DNA of 51,039 bases from VAZQ01 sp034669045 (GCA_034669045.1 JAXDOD010000060.1:1-51039); one strand, 5' to 3'. Positions 8,750 through 18,310 are shown, counted from the first letter of the stretch. Made by a program: numbers and translations. Notes: generated by a model not told the origin, from the sequence alone.

Positions 8750-9762
8750 GCGCGCCGACGATCGCGGCTGCCGAGCATCCGGCGGCGTTGGCGCTCGCCG
8801 GCCGCCATCGCCTGCGCTGGTGGGAGCCGATCCCCTGGGTTCTTGCGATCGCGTTCTATTTTGCGTTTCCCAGCCATCTCGGCTTCGGCACCGATCTCCT
8901 GATCACGATCCTGTTCGCGCTCTCGCTCGACCTTGCGCTCGGCTATGCCGGCATCGTCACGCTCGGCCACGCCGCGTTCTTCGGCGCCGGCGCCTATGCG
9001 GTCGGGATGCTGGCCAAGCACGGCATCTGGAACGAGCCGATCACCAGCCTCGTCCTCGGGGCGGGGGTGGCGGCGCTGGTCGGGCTCGCCTCCGGCTGGG
9101 TGCTGCTGCGCACCACCGGGCTGACGCTGCTGATGCTGACGCTATGCACCATGGGGCTGCTCGAGGAGCTGGCGAACATGGCCGCCGACTACACCGGCGG
9201 CTACGACGGGCTCGACAACCTGCCGATCCCGCCGCTGTTCGGCGCCTTCGAGTTCAGCCCGCTCTATCCGAACACGCAGTACCTCTACGCGCTCGGCGTG
9301 CTGTTCGTCTGCTTCGTGTTCGTGCGCATGCTGGTCTATTCGCCGTTTGGGCACAGCCTCACCGGCATCCGCGAAAACACGCTGCGCATGCACGCGGTCG
9401 GCGCGCCGGTGCGCCTGCGGCTGGTGACCTGCTACACGATTTCGGCCGCCATTGCCGGCATCGCCGGCGCGCTCTGGGCGCAGACCAATGCCTATGTCAA
9501 CCTGAGCGCGCTCGGCCTCGACCGCGCGGCGACCGTCCTGATCGTGCTGGTGCTCGGCGGCTATGGCCGGCTCTACGGCGCCGTCGTCGGCGCGGTCGCC
9601 TATATGGTGCTCTCGCACTTCCTGGCCAAGCTCTATCCCACCGCCTGGCAGCTCGGGCTCGGCCTTCTGCTCGTGGTCATCGCGCTGTTCGCGCGCAACG
9701 GCATCCTCGGGCTCTGGGACCAGGCGACGACGCGCCGGCGCGCGCAGCGGCGGACGCCATGA
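8746..9762 (+). CDS. livM: Branched-chain-type ABC permease, LivM family
   Basis: The 338-residue inner-membrane protein has an N-terminal extension of about 25 residues and then eight to nine hydrophobic helices. LivM motifs are GYAGIVTLGHAAFFGAGAY and the coupling segment SPFGHSLTGIRENTLRMHAVG. GYGRLYGAVVGAVAY lies near the C-terminus. It overlaps the genes on both sides by ATGA (8746-8749 and 9759-9762), so permeases and the first ATPase are translated as a block. Confidence 0.88.
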   Translation: MSAPTIAAAEHPAALALAGRHRLRWWEPIPWVLAIAFYFAFPSHLGFGTDLLITILFALSLDLALGYAGIVTLGHAAFFGAGAYAVGMLAKHGIWNEPITSLVLGAGVAALVGLASGWVLLRTTGLTLLMLTLCTMGLLEELANMAADYTGGYDGLDNLPIPPLFGAFEFSPLYPNTQYLYALGVLFVCFVFVRMLVYSPFGHSLTGIRENTLRMHAVGAPVRLRLVTCYTISAAIAGIAGALWAQTNAYVNLSALGLDRAATVLIVLVLGGYGRLYGAVVGAVAYMVLSHFLAKLYPTAWQLGLGLLLVVIALFARNGILGLWDQATTRRRAQRRTP

Positions 9763-10514
9763 GCGACGCGCTGCTCGAAACCCGCGGGCTCTCCAAGACC
9801 TTCGGCGCGCTCACCGCCGCGCGCGACATCAGCTTGCGGCTCGAGCGCGGCGCCCGCCACGCCTTGATCGGCCCCAACGGCGCCGGCAAGACGACGCTGA
9901 TTAATCTCCTGACCGGCGTGCTGGCGCCGAGCAGCGGCCAGGTGCTGCTCAAGGGCCGCGACATCACGGCGGTCGCGCAGGCCGAGCGGGTCAAGCTCGG
10001 GATCGCGCGCACGTTCCAGATCAATCGCCTGTTTCGCGGCCTGTCGGTGCTGGAGAACGTCTACATCGCCATCGCCGAGCGCCTCGGCGCCGCCGGCGCG
10101 ATGACAAGGCCGGCCGGCCGGCGCAAGGACGTGGTCGACGAGGCGATGGCGCTCCTCGACGCGCTGCATCTCACCGGCGACGCCGCGCTGCGCGTCGCGG
10201 AACTGCCCTATGGCCGGCAGCGGCTGGTCGAGCTCGCGATCGCGCTCGGGCTCAAGCCCGAGGTGCTGCTCCTCGACGAGCCTGCCGCCGGCGTGCCCTC
10301 GACCGAGAGCCATATCATCCTCGACGCCATCGCGGCGCTGCCCCCGCACATCGGCGTGCTCATCATCGACCACGACATGGACCTGGTGTTCCGCTTCGCG
10401 GAGCGCATCACCGTCATGGTCAGCGGCGCGATCTTTGCGGAAGGCACGCCAAAGGACATCGGCGCCGACGCGCGGGTGCGCGCGGTGTATCTGGGGCAGA
10501 CCGGCCGTGGCTGA
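9759..10514 (+). CDS. livG: Branched-chain-type ABC ATPase, LivG family
   Basis: The 251-residue ATPase has Walker A GPNGAGKT at 38-45, the signature ELPYGRQRLVELA near 150, Walker B LLLDEPAAGV near 170 and the switch His205 in IDHDMDL. The signature lacks the LSGGQ form, as is usual in LivG proteins. The start ATG at 9759 overlaps the LivM stop; the frame runs open further upstream, but only as a shadow of LivM. It energises the importer with LivF. Confidence 0.88.
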   Translation: MSDALLETRGLSKTFGALTAARDISLRLERGARHALIGPNGAGKTTLINLLTGVLAPSSGQVLLKGRDITAVAQAERVKLGIARTFQINRLFRGLSVLENVYIAIAERLGAAGAMTRPAGRRKDVVDEAMALLDALHLTGDAALRVAELPYGRQRLVELAIALGLKPEVLLLDEPAAGVPSTESHIILDAIAALPPHIGVLIIDHDMDLVFRFAERITVMVSGAIFAEGTPKDIGADARVRAVYLGQTGRG

Positions 10515-11226
10515 CGCGCTCGCGCTCATCGGCGTGTCGGCAGGCTACGGCGAGACCGTCGTGCTCGAAGCTATCGATCTCGCCCTGGCGCCGGGCGAAT
10601 GCATCAGCGTGATCGGACGCAACGGCGTCGGCAAGACCACGCTGCTGGCGACCGTGATGGGCCATACCACGCTGCACAAAGGCGACATCGTGCTCGCCGG
10701 CACCAGCCTGCGGCGCCTGCCGGTCCATGCGCGCGCGTTGCGCGGGCTCGGTTTCGTGCCGCAGGAGCGCGAAATCTTTCCCTCGCTGTCGGTGCGCGAG
10801 AACTTGGAAATCGCCGCGCGGCCGGGGGAATGGACGCAGGCGCGCGTATTCGAACTGTTCCCGAACCTCAAGGAGCGGCTCGGCAACATGGGCCACCAGC
10901 TCTCCGGCGGCGAGCAGCAGATGCTCTCGATCGCGCGCGCGCTCCTGACCAATCCCTCCGTGCTGCTGATGGACGAGCCGACTGAGGGCCTGGCGCCGGT
11001 GATCGTCGAGGCGCTCACCGCCGTGCTGATCCGGTTGCGCGCGCAGACTGCGCTCTCGATCATCCTGGTCGAGCAGAACAGCCGCGTCGCGCTCGCATTC
11101 TCGGAGCGCACCGTCGTCATGAGCAAGGGCCGCATCGTCTATGACGGCGCCTCGGCCGCCTTGCGCGACGATCCGGAAAAGCTGGCGCAGCTCGTCGGCG
11201 TCACGGAAGCAACCGGGCGGCGCTGA
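10507..11226 (+). CDS. livF: Branched-chain-type ABC ATPase, LivF family
   Basis: The 239-residue ATPase has Walker A GRNGVGKT at 37-44, a full LSGGEQQML signature, Walker B VLLMDEPTEGLAPVIV and the LVEQN switch typical of LivF. The GTG at 10507 overlaps the LivG stop by eight bases. The gene completes the importer. A 65-base gap then separates it from the second FAH gene, close enough for readthrough. Confidence 0.87.
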   Translation: MADALALIGVSAGYGETVVLEAIDLALAPGECISVIGRNGVGKTTLLATVMGHTTLHKGDIVLAGTSLRRLPVHARALRGLGFVPQEREIFPSLSVRENLEIAARPGEWTQARVFELFPNLKERLGNMGHQLSGGEQQMLSIARALLTNPSVLLMDEPTEGLAPVIVEALTAVLIRLRAQTALSIILVEQNSRVALAFSERTVVMSKGRIVYDGASAALRDDPEKLAQLVGVTEATGRR

Positions 11227-11291
11227 GTGCGCGTGTTGACGCTCGCCGGCGGGCAACATAGCGTGGGTTTTCCAAACCAAGGATGCGAGCG

Positions 11292-12128
11292 ATGCGTTTC
11301 GTGAGTTACGCGCTGAGCGACAAGAACGGTGTGGCGGTGCGGCGCGGGCCGGACCTGATCGATCTCGGCGCGATCGATCTCGGCACGCTGTTGCGCAACG
11401 ATCCGGACGTGCTGCAGGAGCTCGGCCGCTCCGCCAAGGGCGCGCCGCTGAACACGCAGCACCTGCGCTATCGGCCGCCGATCGCCCGCCCGCCGAAGAT
11501 CATCTGCATCGGGCTCAACTATGCCGACCACGCGACCGAGAGCCAGATGAAGAAGCCGGACTATCCGCCGGTGTTCACGCGCTTCACCTCGACGCTGATC
11601 GGACACAACGAGCCGATCATCCGGCCGAAGGTGTCGACGCAGCTCGACTACGAAGGCGAACTGGTGGCCGTGATCGGACGCGGCGGCCGCCACATCCCGC
11701 GCGCGCGGGCGCTCGAGCACGTGGCGGGCTATTCGCTGTTCAACGACGCCTCGGTGCGAGACTACCAGTTCAAGTCGACGCAATGGACCGTCGGCAAGAA
11801 TTTCGACGCCACCGGTCCTTTCGGCCCTGAACTGGTGACCGCAGACGAGCTGCCGCCGGGTTGCGCAGGCCTCAAGATCGAGACGCGGCTCAACGGCACG
11901 GTGCTGCAGTCGGCCAATACCGACGTGATGATCTTCCCGGTCGCCGATCTCATCTTCTACCTCAGCGAGGCGATCACGCTGGAGCCGGGCGACGTCATCG
12001 TCACCGGTACGCCCTCGGGTGTCGGCTTCGCGCGCCAGCCGCCGATCTGGATGAAGCCGGGCGACGTGTGCGAAATCGAGGTCGAAGGTATCGGCACCCT
12101 GCGCAATCCGGTCAAGGACGAGACTTGA
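11292..12128 (+). CDS. Fumarylacetoacetate hydrolase-family protein (second copy)
   Basis: The 278-residue product has the FAH fold with expected metal ligands Glu121 and Glu123 (LDYEGELVAVIG) and Asp152 (FNDASVRDYQ). It also has GDVIVTGTPSGVGFARQPP and the closing PGDVCEIEVEGIGTLRNPV. It is clearly related to the protein at 2761 but diverged over the first 70 residues, so the two probably act on different substrates or steps. The ATG at 11292 has AAGGA at a good distance; the one at 11283 is too close to it. The gene ends the catabolic/transport run. Confidence 0.84.
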   Translation: MRFVSYALSDKNGVAVRRGPDLIDLGAIDLGTLLRNDPDVLQELGRSAKGAPLNTQHLRYRPPIARPPKIICIGLNYADHATESQMKKPDYPPVFTRFTSTLIGHNEPIIRPKVSTQLDYEGELVAVIGRGGRHIPRARALEHVAGYSLFNDASVRDYQFKSTQWTVGKNFDATGPFGPELVTADELPPGCAGLKIETRLNGTVLQSANTDVMIFPVADLIFYLSEAITLEPGDVIVTGTPSGVGFARQPPIWMKPGDVCEIEVEGIGTLRNPVKDET

Positions 12129-12262
12129 CCCGCATGATTCTCCTGCTCGGGCATGCGGCTGCGAGCAGCATCCCGGCGCGCGAAGACACCGACGCGGTTT
12201 TTGCTGATCGCGCATAAGCATCGCTCTTCGAGCTTGCTCCTGACCCGTCGCGATGTTGCGCG

Positions 12263-12292
12263 GAACTTTCCGGTTTTGCGGGGCGAAAGTTC
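12263..12292. promoter_or_regulatory. Inverted repeat upstream of the GGDEF/EAL gene
   Basis: GAACTTTC at 12263-12270 is repeated inverted as GAAAGTTC at 12285-12292 with a 14-base spacer. It sits 130 bases before the start at 12422, in a 293-base gap that is otherwise without a gene. It could be a regulator site or a small hairpin; no T-run follows. Confidence 0.3.
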
Positions 12293-12421
12293 AGAAGCGC
12301 AAACATTAAGCCAAGATTAAACCTAAGAACAAATTCAGGGGGTGGGCGACGGCGTCTGAACCGGACCGCAATGAGGTTGCGCTAACGCTAGCCGGGCACG
12401 AGTCAGACTTGGATTGGGCTA

Positions 12422-15262
12422 ATGATGCTGCTGCGAAGTATTCGCTCACGACTGCTCGGACTCGTCGTGGCGACGGTGGTTCCATTCACCGCCTTGATTG
12501 GGGGCGGTCTGTGGAACCAATGGCGCAGCGATCACACCACCGCGACCGAGCGCTCCATCGAGGAGGCACGCCTGCTCGCGGCGCAGGTCGACGACCACAT
12601 CGGCAACCTGGAAAACCTGCTGGTCGGCGTGGCCCAGGCGGTGTCCTGGGATCCGGCCGACATCGCCGCCAACGACGCGCTGCTGCGGAAGGTCAAGGCC
12701 GAATTGCCGGCTTATGTGGCGAACCTGCTGCTGTTCTCGCTCGACGGCACGAGTATCGGCACGTCATCCGAGATCGGCCGCATCAATGCGAGCGACCGCG
12801 CCTACCTGCGGCAGGTTCTGGCGGGGGAACGACGCGCGATCGGGGAGGTGGTGCGCTCACGCGTCGGCGGCGATTGGGTCGTCACCGTTGCGCGCCCGGT
12901 GAACGATCAGGCCGGACGCTTGCGGGCCGTCCTGGCGGTCGGCACCAAGCTGGAGAATTTCCAGGACGCACTCGGCGTGAGCCGGCTGCCGCCGGGAAGC
13001 ATCGTCCGGGTCGTCAACGAGCACGGTATCGTCCTTTCGCAATCCATCGACGGCATGAACTGGATCGGCCGCGACGTCAGCCTGGTGCCGGACGTCATGC
13101 GCCACCTCGCCGCCAAGGAGATCAGCGAAGTCATCCGGTGGCCCGACGATGTGGAGCGCATCACCGGCTCGGCGATGGCCACACACGCGCCGTGGCTGGT
13201 GTCGGTCGGGCTGCCGACCGAGATTACGTTTGCGGCGGTGCTGTGGCGGCTGGGCTGGGGCGCGCTGTTCACGAGCGCCGCCATGGTGCTGGCCTTCGCC
13301 ATCGCCTGGATGCTGTCGGGTCATATCGTGCGCCCGCTGCGGCAGTTGCGCCAGGACGCCTCGATGCTGGCCTCCGGCAAGCTCGATCATCGCAGCACGG
13401 TGGATTCGCAGGACGAGGTCGGCAATCTCGCCGAGGCGTTCAACCGCATGGCGGCAAGACTCCAGCAGCGCCAGGAGGAGGCCGAGCAGGCCGCCGAGCA
13501 CCTGCGGCAAGCCAACGCCACGCTGGCGGCGGTGATCGATGCATCCCCGGTCGCGTTCGTGTGCTCCGATACGGAACGCCGCATTTTCGTCTGGAGCCGC
13601 GCCGCCGAGCAGATGTTCGGCTACACCGCCGAAGATGCCAAGGGCCAGTATGCCAATCTGCTGCCGCCCAAGCTCAGCCGTCCGCAAGGGCTGTTCGATC
13701 GGGCGATCAAGGGCGAGACGGTCCGCGGCCAGCGCGTTCAACGCGTCCGCAAGGACGGCACTCTCATCGATGTGAGGGCGGCCGCCGCTCCGATGTACAA
13801 CCCCGACGGCACCATCAGCGGAGTGGCGCGTGCCTATGAGGACATCACCGACTACATGCGCGCGGAGGAGCAGCTCCAGCGCGTGGCCCATTATGACCAG
13901 CTCACCGGCTTGCCCAACCGGCTGACGTTGCAGAAGGAGCTGGGACGGCTGCTGGCCGGGGACGGCAGCAGCAAGCCGCTGTCGATCGCGCTCTTCGATC
14001 TCGACGGCTTCAAGGACGTCAACGACACGCTGGGGCATTCGACCGGCGACCAGTTGCTGATCGAAGTCGGCCACCGTCTGGGCGACGTCGCGCAAGGCCG
14101 CGGTACGGTATGCCGGCTGGGCGGCGATGAATTCGTGGTGATCTTCCCGGACTGGGGCAACCCGCTGATGATCGGCGAAGTCGTCGGCGCGATGCTCGCC
14201 CGGCTGGCGGAGCCGTTCAAGGTCAATGATCACATCCTGCACGTCGGCGGCAGCGCCGGCATCGCGATCGCCCCCGCCGACGGCGTGACCGTCGATGAGC
14301 TGATCGCGAACGCCGACCTCGCGCTCTATCAGGCCAAGTCCGAAGGCGGCCGCACCAGCCGCTTCTTCCTGCCGGTGCTGCGGGCGCAAGCGCAGGCACG
14401 GCGCAGCCTCGACCTCGAGCTGCGGCGCGCGTTCACGGAAAACGAATTCGAACTCTACTTCCAGCCGCAAGTCCGCCTCACCGACGAGGCGGTGGTCGGC
14501 GCCGAAGCGCTGATCCGGTGGCGGCATCCGGTGCGCGGGATTCTCGCGCCCGGAGCGTTCATCGATACCCTGGCGGCGAGCGCGATCGCGCCCGACGTGA
14601 GCCGCTGGATCATCCGCACTGCCTGCCAGAAGACCGCCGAGTGGCGCAACGCCGGGCTTGCGCTCCGCCGCATCGGGGTCAACCTGTTTCCGAGCCAACT
14701 GGGCGACGACGCGCTGCTCAAGGACATCGAGGACGCGCTTGCCGAAACCGGCCTGCCGGCTGCAGTGCTCGAGCTCGAGATCACCGAGAACGTCGCGCTC
14801 AATTTCGAGCACACGGCGGTGCTGCAAAAGCTGCACGAGAAAGGCATCAAGCTCGCCTTCGACGACTTCGGCACCGGCTACGCGTCGCTGAGCTACCTGA
14901 CGCGGTTTCCGCTTGCGCGCATCAAGATCGACCGCAGCTTCGTGATGAAGCTCACCGACGATGCCGGCGACGCGGCGATCGTGCGCTCGCTGATCGCCAT
15001 GGCGCACAATCTCGGCCTCGAAGTCATTGCCGAAGGCGTCGAGACGGAGGCGCAGGCGGCGTTCCTGTTGAACGAGGAATGCGAAGAGGCCCAGGGCTAT
15101 CTTTATGCCAAGCCGCTCCCGGCCGCCGAGTTCGGCGCCTATCTCAACACCCGGCAGCTCGCGCGCGGCACAACCGAGGCCGAAGAGAAGCCCGCCGCGA
15201 CGGCCAAGTTCCAGCCGCGCGCCGCCAAGACCCTTGGTCGCCGCCGGTTCCCGGCCGCGTAA
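12422..15262 (+). CDS. Membrane-bound PAS-GGDEF-EAL cyclic-di-GMP protein
   Basis: The 946-residue protein has, in order, a membrane helix near 10-32, a periplasmic sensor of the dCACHE type (about 35-275), a second helix (about 278-300), HAMP (300-352), PAS (about 362-480), GGDEF and EAL. The cyclase motif GGDEF is intact at 567-571 and the phosphodiesterase motif EAL at 695-697, with DDFGTGYASLSYL further on, so both activities are possible. The feedback I-site (RxxD before GGDEF) is missing: the bases encode QGRG there. The ATG at 12422 is the first usable start. It faces the aldolase gene with a 21-base gap. The periplasmic signal is unknown. Confidence 0.9.
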   Translation: MMLLRSIRSRLLGLVVATVVPFTALIGGGLWNQWRSDHTTATERSIEEARLLAAQVDDHIGNLENLLVGVAQAVSWDPADIAANDALLRKVKAELPAYVANLLLFSLDGTSIGTSSEIGRINASDRAYLRQVLAGERRAIGEVVRSRVGGDWVVTVARPVNDQAGRLRAVLAVGTKLENFQDALGVSRLPPGSIVRVVNEHGIVLSQSIDGMNWIGRDVSLVPDVMRHLAAKEISEVIRWPDDVERITGSAMATHAPWLVSVGLPTEITFAAVLWRLGWGALFTSAAMVLAFAIAWMLSGHIVRPLRQLRQDASMLASGKLDHRSTVDSQDEVGNLAEAFNRMAARLQQRQEEAEQAAEHLRQANATLAAVIDASPVAFVCSDTERRIFVWSRAAEQMFGYTAEDAKGQYANLLPPKLSRPQGLFDRAIKGETVRGQRVQRVRKDGTLIDVRAAAAPMYNPDGTISGVARAYEDITDYMRAEEQLQRVAHYDQLTGLPNRLTLQKELGRLLAGDGSSKPLSIALFDLDGFKDVNDTLGHSTGDQLLIEVGHRLGDVAQGRGTVCRLGGDEFVVIFPDWGNPLMIGEVVGAMLARLAEPFKVNDHILHVGGSAGIAIAPADGVTVDELIANADLALYQAKSEGGRTSRFFLPVLRAQAQARRSLDLELRRAFTENEFELYFQPQVRLTDEAVVGAEALIRWRHPVRGILAPGAFIDTLAASAIAPDVSRWIIRTACQKTAEWRNAGLALRRIGVNLFPSQLGDDALLKDIEDALAETGLPAAVLELEITENVALNFEHTAVLQKLHEKGIKLAFDDFGTGYASLSYLTRFPLARIKIDRSFVMKLTDDAGDAAIVRSLIAMAHNLGLEVIAEGVETEAQAAFLLNEECEEAQGYLYAKPLPAAEFGAYLNTRQLARGTTEAEEKPAATAKFQPRAAKTLGRRRFPAA

Positions 15263-15283
15263 AGGGCAGTGTACCCAAGCGCC

Positions 15284-15988
15284 CTAACGCGTCCCCGTCG
15301 CCCGCGCCTTCCAGAGCTGCCAGGCGCGGTCGGGGTCCTTGGGCTTCACGCGCCGCGCGTAATCGATTTCGCTGGCGGTGAGGAAATGCACCGGCCCGAG
15401 GATGCTGGCCTCGATCTGCGCGCGGGCGTTGGTTTCCGCGATGACGGCGTGGCGCACGCATTGCCGGATCGATTGCCCGACCGCGACCGCGCCGTGCCCG
15501 CGCAGCAGCACGAGCCAGTGCTGGCCGAGGGCCTGCGCGAGCGCCTGGGCCTGCGGCAGGCTGCAGACATTGAGATCGCCGTCGTCGTCGACGCTGCGGA
15601 TGTCGAACACCGGCGCGCCCTCGCCCAGAAACGCCGCGTTGCCGACCATGGGGCGCAGCCGGGTGTCGCTGTTGCAGAACGGGATCAGGCTCGGCGAGTG
15701 ATTGTGCACGACCGCCATCACGTCCGGCCGCGCCTTGTAGACTTCGCCGTGGATGACGCGCTCGAAGAACAGCCGGTTCTCGCCGGCGCGGACCGGATTG
15801 TTGTCGAGATCGAACTCGATGATGTCCTCGGCGGTGACCAGCGCCGGCGCCATGCTGCGGGTGAGCCAATAGCGATCATGGTTGCGGGGATCGCGCGCGC
15901 TGATGTGACCGTAGACGTCGATCACGCCGCGATCGGCCAGGATGCGGTTGGCCGCCACCAGATCCTCGATCAGCTCCGGGTTGCTCAT
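15284..15988 (-). CDS. Class II aldolase/adducin-family protein
   Basis: The 234-residue protein has the zinc site of the family: Glu76 in FFERVIHGEVYKARPDV, His95 and His97 in VVHNHSPS and His165 in LLRGHGAV. Relatives cleave sugar phosphates (FucA, AraD) or act as decarboxylases and hydro-lyases on aromatic and hydroxy acids. It starts 15 bases after the stop of the molybdoenzyme on the same strand, so they are likely one operon. ATG at 15988 is preferred; a TTG six bases upstream is possible. No phosphate-binding residues were identified, so a sugar phosphate is not assured. Confidence 0.83.
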   Translation of the reverse strand: MSNPELIEDLVAANRILADRGVIDVYGHISARDPRNHDRYWLTRSMAPALVTAEDIIEFDLDNNPVRAGENRLFFERVIHGEVYKARPDVMAVVHNHSPSLIPFCNSDTRLRPMVGNAAFLGEGAPVFDIRSVDDDGDLNVCSLPQAQALAQALGQHWLVLLRGHGAVAVGQSIRQCVRHAVIAETNARAQIEASILGPVHFLTASEIDYARRVKPKDPDRAWQLWKARATGTR

Positions 15989-16003
15989 GGCCAATGACGC
16001 GGC

Positions 16004-18310
16004 TCAGGCCGCGGTCTCCGCAAGTGCCGGCGGAACGAAGGCGCGCACCGGCGGCGCCGGCGCCACGATGCGCTCGATCTCGACCAGCACGGTCGCGGAG
16101 GTGGGTCCCTGCCCCAGCTTTGACGTGCCGCGATCGCGCGTGAGCACATTGGCATTGCCGTGCACGCAGACGGCGTCGCCATTGGCGTCGGCGGGATCGT
16201 ACCAGGCGCCGCACGAGAGCCGCAGCACGCCGGGCGCGACCGAGTCGGTAAGCGCCGCGCCGGCCAGGCACGCACCGCGATCGTTGAACAGGCGCACCAC
16301 GTCGCCGTCGGCGATGCCGCGCGCCGCGGCGTCCGCCGGATTGATCGCGACGGCCTCGCGGCCGCCGACCTTCCCGCGCGCGCTCACCGGGCCGCCGTCC
16401 ATCTGGCTGTGCAACCGATAGCGCGGCTGGCTGGAGACGAGATGCAGCGGAAAGGCCTTGGCGGCGCCAAGCCATTCGTAGGGCTCGAGCCAGGTCGCAT
16501 GCGGCGGACAGTCGTCGTAGCCGAAGCCCGCGATCCGCTCCGAATAAAGCTCGATGCGGCCGGACGGCGTCGCCAGCCGGTGCTGGTCCGGATCGGCGCG
16601 GAAATCGCTCAACATCACGTACTCGTCGGCGCGGCGCGGGATTTCGAGGTGGCCCTGCGCCCAGAAGCCCTCGAAGTCCGGGATCGCCGCCTGGTTGGGG
16701 CGCAGCTTTTCATGCCACTTTCCGTAGAGATGGCGCAGCCAAGCCATCTCGTCGCGGCCTTGCGTATAGGCCTGCGCGCAGCCGAGCCGATCCGCGAGCC
16801 CGGCGAAGATCGTGAAGTCGCTGCGCGCCTCGCCGACCGGCGCGATCGCCTGCTGCATCGCGAACACGTAGCTGTCGCGGTGGGCGGCCCCGATGTCGTT
16901 TCGTTCGAGCGTCGTGGTGGCGGGCAGCACGATGTCGGCATGGCGCGCGGTCGCGGTCCACCAGGGCTCGTGCACGACGATGGTCTCCGGCCGCTGCCAG
17001 GCGCGGCGCAGGCGGTTGAGATCCTGATGGTGATGGAACGGATTGCCGCCGGCCCAATAGACCAGCCGGATGTCCGGATAGACGCCGCGCGTGCCGTTGT
17101 AGTCATAGCCGCCGCCCGGATCGAGCAGGCAGTCGGCGATGCGCGCCGCCGGGATCGTGCGCCCGAGCGGGTTGCCGAGAGCTTCCATCGACGGCGGACC
17201 GAAGGCGAGCGGCGCCTCGGCAATGCCGTTGGCGGAACCGTAGCCGAAGCCGAAGCCGCTGCCGGGCTGCCCGATCTGCCCGAGCGCGGCCGCGAGCAGG
17301 ATCACGCCCCAATAGGCCTGCTCGCCATGGTCGGCGCGCTGCAGCGACCAGGAGGCGCTCACCATCGTGCGGGCGGCGGCCATGCGGCGCGCGAGCGCCC
17401 GGATCGTGTCGGCGGGCACGCCCGTGATCGCGGCGGCCCAGGCGGCGTCCTTGGGCCGGCCATCGGCCTCGCCCATCAGGTACGGCCGCAGGCGCTCGAA
17501 GCCCGTGCAATGGCTCGCCAGGAAGCCTGCGTCATGCAGCCCCTCTGCGACCAGGGTGTGGACCAGCGCAAGCAGCATTGCGGTATCCGTATTGGGACGG
17601 ATCGGGACCCAGGCGGCACGCGCCGACTCCGGGCCGTCGTCGCGGATCGGGCTCACGTTCACCACCTCGACGCCCGCACGTCCGAGCTCGGCCATCCAGC
17701 CGCCGACCAGATGCTGGCCGCAGCCGCCCTTGGCCACCTGCATGTTCTTCGGATTGGCGCCCCCGAACAGCACGACGAGCTGCGCGTGGCGCGCGATCGA
17801 CGACCATGAGGTGAGCGGACCGGTGACCGCCTGTGCGGAGCCGAGCACGTGCGGCAGGAATTTCAGCGCGGCGCCGAAGCTGTAATTGGAGTCCTGGTCG
17901 ACGTAGCCGCCGAAGGCGGAGAGGAAGCGCCGCACCTGCGTGCGCGATTCGTGGAAGATGCCGGCCGAGCCCCACCCGGCCGAGCCGCCCATGATGGCGG
18001 CGTGGCCGTGGTCGCGCTTGACCCGCGCAAGCTCGCCAGCCACGAGATCGAGCGCGCGCTCCCACGAAACCGGCACGAAACGCTCGCGGCCGCGGCCCTC
18101 GCCGTGGCCGGGACCGCGGGCGAGAAAGCCTTCGCGCACCATCGGCCGGGCGACTCGGATTGGCGAATAGATCGCCGCCGGCATCGCCGCGATCAGCGGC
18201 GAAGGCTCGGGATCGCGCCCGAACGGTTTCACGCCGACGAAGCGCCCGTCCTCGACCTCCGCCAGGAATGCGCCCCAGTGCGAATGGCTCTGGACCAGCC
18301 TCGTCGTCAT
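16004..18310 (-). CDS. Molybdopterin oxidoreductase, BisC/TorA/DMSO reductase type
   Basis: The 768-residue enzyme belongs to the DMSO reductase family. Ser144 in NYSFGAA is the expected molybdenum ligand, as in BisC and TorA. There is no N-terminal Cys cluster for an iron-sulfur centre and no twin-arginine signal, so it should be cytoplasmic like biotin sulfoxide reductase. The late segment SQPRYRLHSQMDGGP is the cofactor-binding part of the C-terminal barrel. The ATG at 18310 (MTTRLVQSHSHWG) matches family starts. No membrane anchor or cytochrome gene is next to it. The substrate could be an S- or N-oxide, or a hydroxylated compound handled with the aldolase downstream. Confidence 0.87.
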   Translation of the reverse strand: MTTRLVQSHSHWGAFLAEVEDGRFVGVKPFGRDPEPSPLIAAMPAAIYSPIRVARPMVREGFLARGPGHGEGRGRERFVPVSWERALDLVAGELARVKRDHGHAAIMGGSAGWGSAGIFHESRTQVRRFLSAFGGYVDQDSNYSFGAALKFLPHVLGSAQAVTGPLTSWSSIARHAQLVVLFGGANPKNMQVAKGGCGQHLVGGWMAELGRAGVEVVNVSPIRDDGPESARAAWVPIRPNTDTAMLLALVHTLVAEGLHDAGFLASHCTGFERLRPYLMGEADGRPKDAAWAAAITGVPADTIRALARRMAAARTMVSASWSLQRADHGEQAYWGVILLAAALGQIGQPGSGFGFGYGSANGIAEAPLAFGPPSMEALGNPLGRTIPAARIADCLLDPGGGYDYNGTRGVYPDIRLVYWAGGNPFHHHQDLNRLRRAWQRPETIVVHEPWWTATARHADIVLPATTTLERNDIGAAHRDSYVFAMQQAIAPVGEARSDFTIFAGLADRLGCAQAYTQGRDEMAWLRHLYGKWHEKLRPNQAAIPDFEGFWAQGHLEIPRRADEYVMLSDFRADPDQHRLATPSGRIELYSERIAGFGYDDCPPHATWLEPYEWLGAAKAFPLHLVSSQPRYRLHSQMDGGPVSARGKVGGREAVAINPADAAARGIADGDVVRLFNDRGACLAGAALTDSVAPGVLRLSCGAWYDPADANGDAVCVHGNANVLTRDRGTSKLGQGPTSATVLVEIERIVAPAPPVRAFVPPALAETAA

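Noticed and set aside
12857..15007. A 716-codon open frame opposite the GGDEF-EAL gene
   Set aside because: It is rich in His, Arg, Asp and Ala with no domain and mirrors the codon pattern of the real gene, as expected for antisense frames in high-GC DNA.
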